Origin: an uncultured Christensenella sp.
Lineage (GTDB): Bacteria; Bacillota; Clostridia; Christensenellales; UBA1242
DNA: 6,725 nt
Assembly (NCBI GenBank): GCA_949293915.1
Contig: CASFFJ010000083.1
Span: forward strand, 1 to 6,725
Direction: 5' to 3'
Shown here: one piece after another, positions 6,183-6,725 of the stretch
How the letters are laid out: every line of letters starts with the position of its first letter
Position numbering within the stretch: the first letter of the stretch is position 1
Program-made: the position numbers and the translations under genes
Notes under the pieces: model-generated
What the model saw: the letters and a program-made list of their open reading frames with translations, nothing else
The model's database searches: none
Told to the model about the DNA's origin: nothing

Positions 6183-6725
6183 ATGACAAAACAATTAAGT
6201 GAATATGAAATTGAAAAACAAAAGAAAAAACAAATACTTGTTAGAAATGAATTTTTATTTCAAAATAATTCTTGTGGAAAATATGAATTTCCTAAGATAA
6301 AAAAGCAAGATATTGACATTAACAAAATTGACTTTTTAAGTTATGTTAATGCAAAAAAAAATGATAACGACAATAAAGATAAAACCATTCACTTTTTTAC
6401 TTACGATTGGAAATTTGAAAAGGTTTATACGCATGCAGAAGAAGAACTTGAAAAATTAAAGGAATATTTTGCTATATTAAGTCCTGATTTTTCTATTTTT
6501 ACAAACATGCCTCTTGCACTACAAATTGAAAGTGTTTTCAAAAACAGATGGTGTGGTGCGTACTGGCAGTCAAAAGGATTAAAAGTTATTCCAACAGTTT
6601 CGTGGGGAGATGAAAGGAGTTTCGAATTTTGTTTTGATGGGATTGAAGAAGGTTCGATTGTTGCTGTATGCACTTATTATAGAGAAAATTGTGAAGAAGA
6701 ATTTATGCTAGGTTATAATGAAATG
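6183..6725 (+). CDS. DUF4417 domain protein, 3' end outside the window
   Basis: An open frame of 181 codons that runs off the right edge, so only the C-terminus is missing. The body matches DUF4417 (PF14386) as I know it: FPKI near residue 36, HFFTYDWKFEKVY (70-82), LSPDFSIFTNMPLALQIESVFKN (99-121), RWCGAYWQSKGLKVIPTVSWGD (122-143), SFEFCFDGIEEGSIVAV (146-162) and GYNEM at the edge. The family is found in Clostridia and related Bacillota and in their phages and plasmids; its biochemical role is, to my knowledge, undetermined. The N-terminal 20 residues are charged (KQKKKQ) and probably helical. The start ATG comes one base after the upstream stop and lacks a clear Shine-Dalgarno sequence, so re-initiation from the upstream gene is likely. 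The family is usually somewhat over 200 residues, so perhaps a few tens of residues are cut off. Confidence 0.88.
   Translation, partial: MTKQLSEYEIEKQKKKQILVRNEFLFQNNSCGKYEFPKIKKQDIDINKIDFLSYVNAKKNDNDNKDKTIHFFTYDWKFEKVYTHAEEELEKLKEYFAILSPDFSIFTNMPLALQIESVFKNRWCGAYWQSKGLKVIPTVSWGDERSFEFCFDGIEEGSIVAVCTYYRENCEEEFMLGYNEM

Overview
This is an AT-rich window with standard bacterial signals: GGAGG or AGGAG ribosome binding sites, one GTG start, and TAA/TAG stops with no sign of recoding. The base composition, the lipobox lipoprotein, the collagen-like Gly-X-Y protein and a DUF4417 protein together suggest a low-GC Bacillota, probably an uncultured gut Clostridia-type lineage. The lineage is inferred from style only; there is no phylogenetic marker in the window.

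Layout from left to right. Positions 1-250 are an AT-rich leader with a candidate promoter. Positions 251-2575 (+) encode a large cell-surface lipoprotein with MBG/Ig-like segments, followed by a clear intrinsic terminator. Positions 2631-3002 are a very AT-rich gene-free spacer with a 19-bp direct repeat, one copy of which lies just behind a perfect TTGACA box. Positions 3003-3872 (-) encode a short collagen-like stalk fused to a parallel beta-helix domain, plausibly a spore- or cell-surface protein. It is divergent from a small multi-pass membrane protein with a GTG start at 4079-4540 (+). Positions 4713-5141 (+) encode a nucleoside 2-deoxyribosyltransferase whose catalytic residues can be placed.

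The right end looks like accessory DNA. A strong extended -10 promoter at 5316-5344 precedes a GNAT acetyltransferase remnant (5409-5573) broken by an in-frame TAA and truncated. Next come an unrecognised 174-residue protein (5657-6181) and, after a single base, a DUF4417 protein that runs off the window (6183-6725). These last two genes look co-transcribed and translationally coupled, and they are the best candidate for an undescribed two-gene cassette.

The left and middle genes appear to be separate transcription units: a surface lipoprotein, a surface collagen/beta-helix protein, a membrane protein and a salvage enzyme. No joint pathway can be claimed. No tRNA, rRNA, CRISPR array, insertion sequence or riboswitch was recognised.
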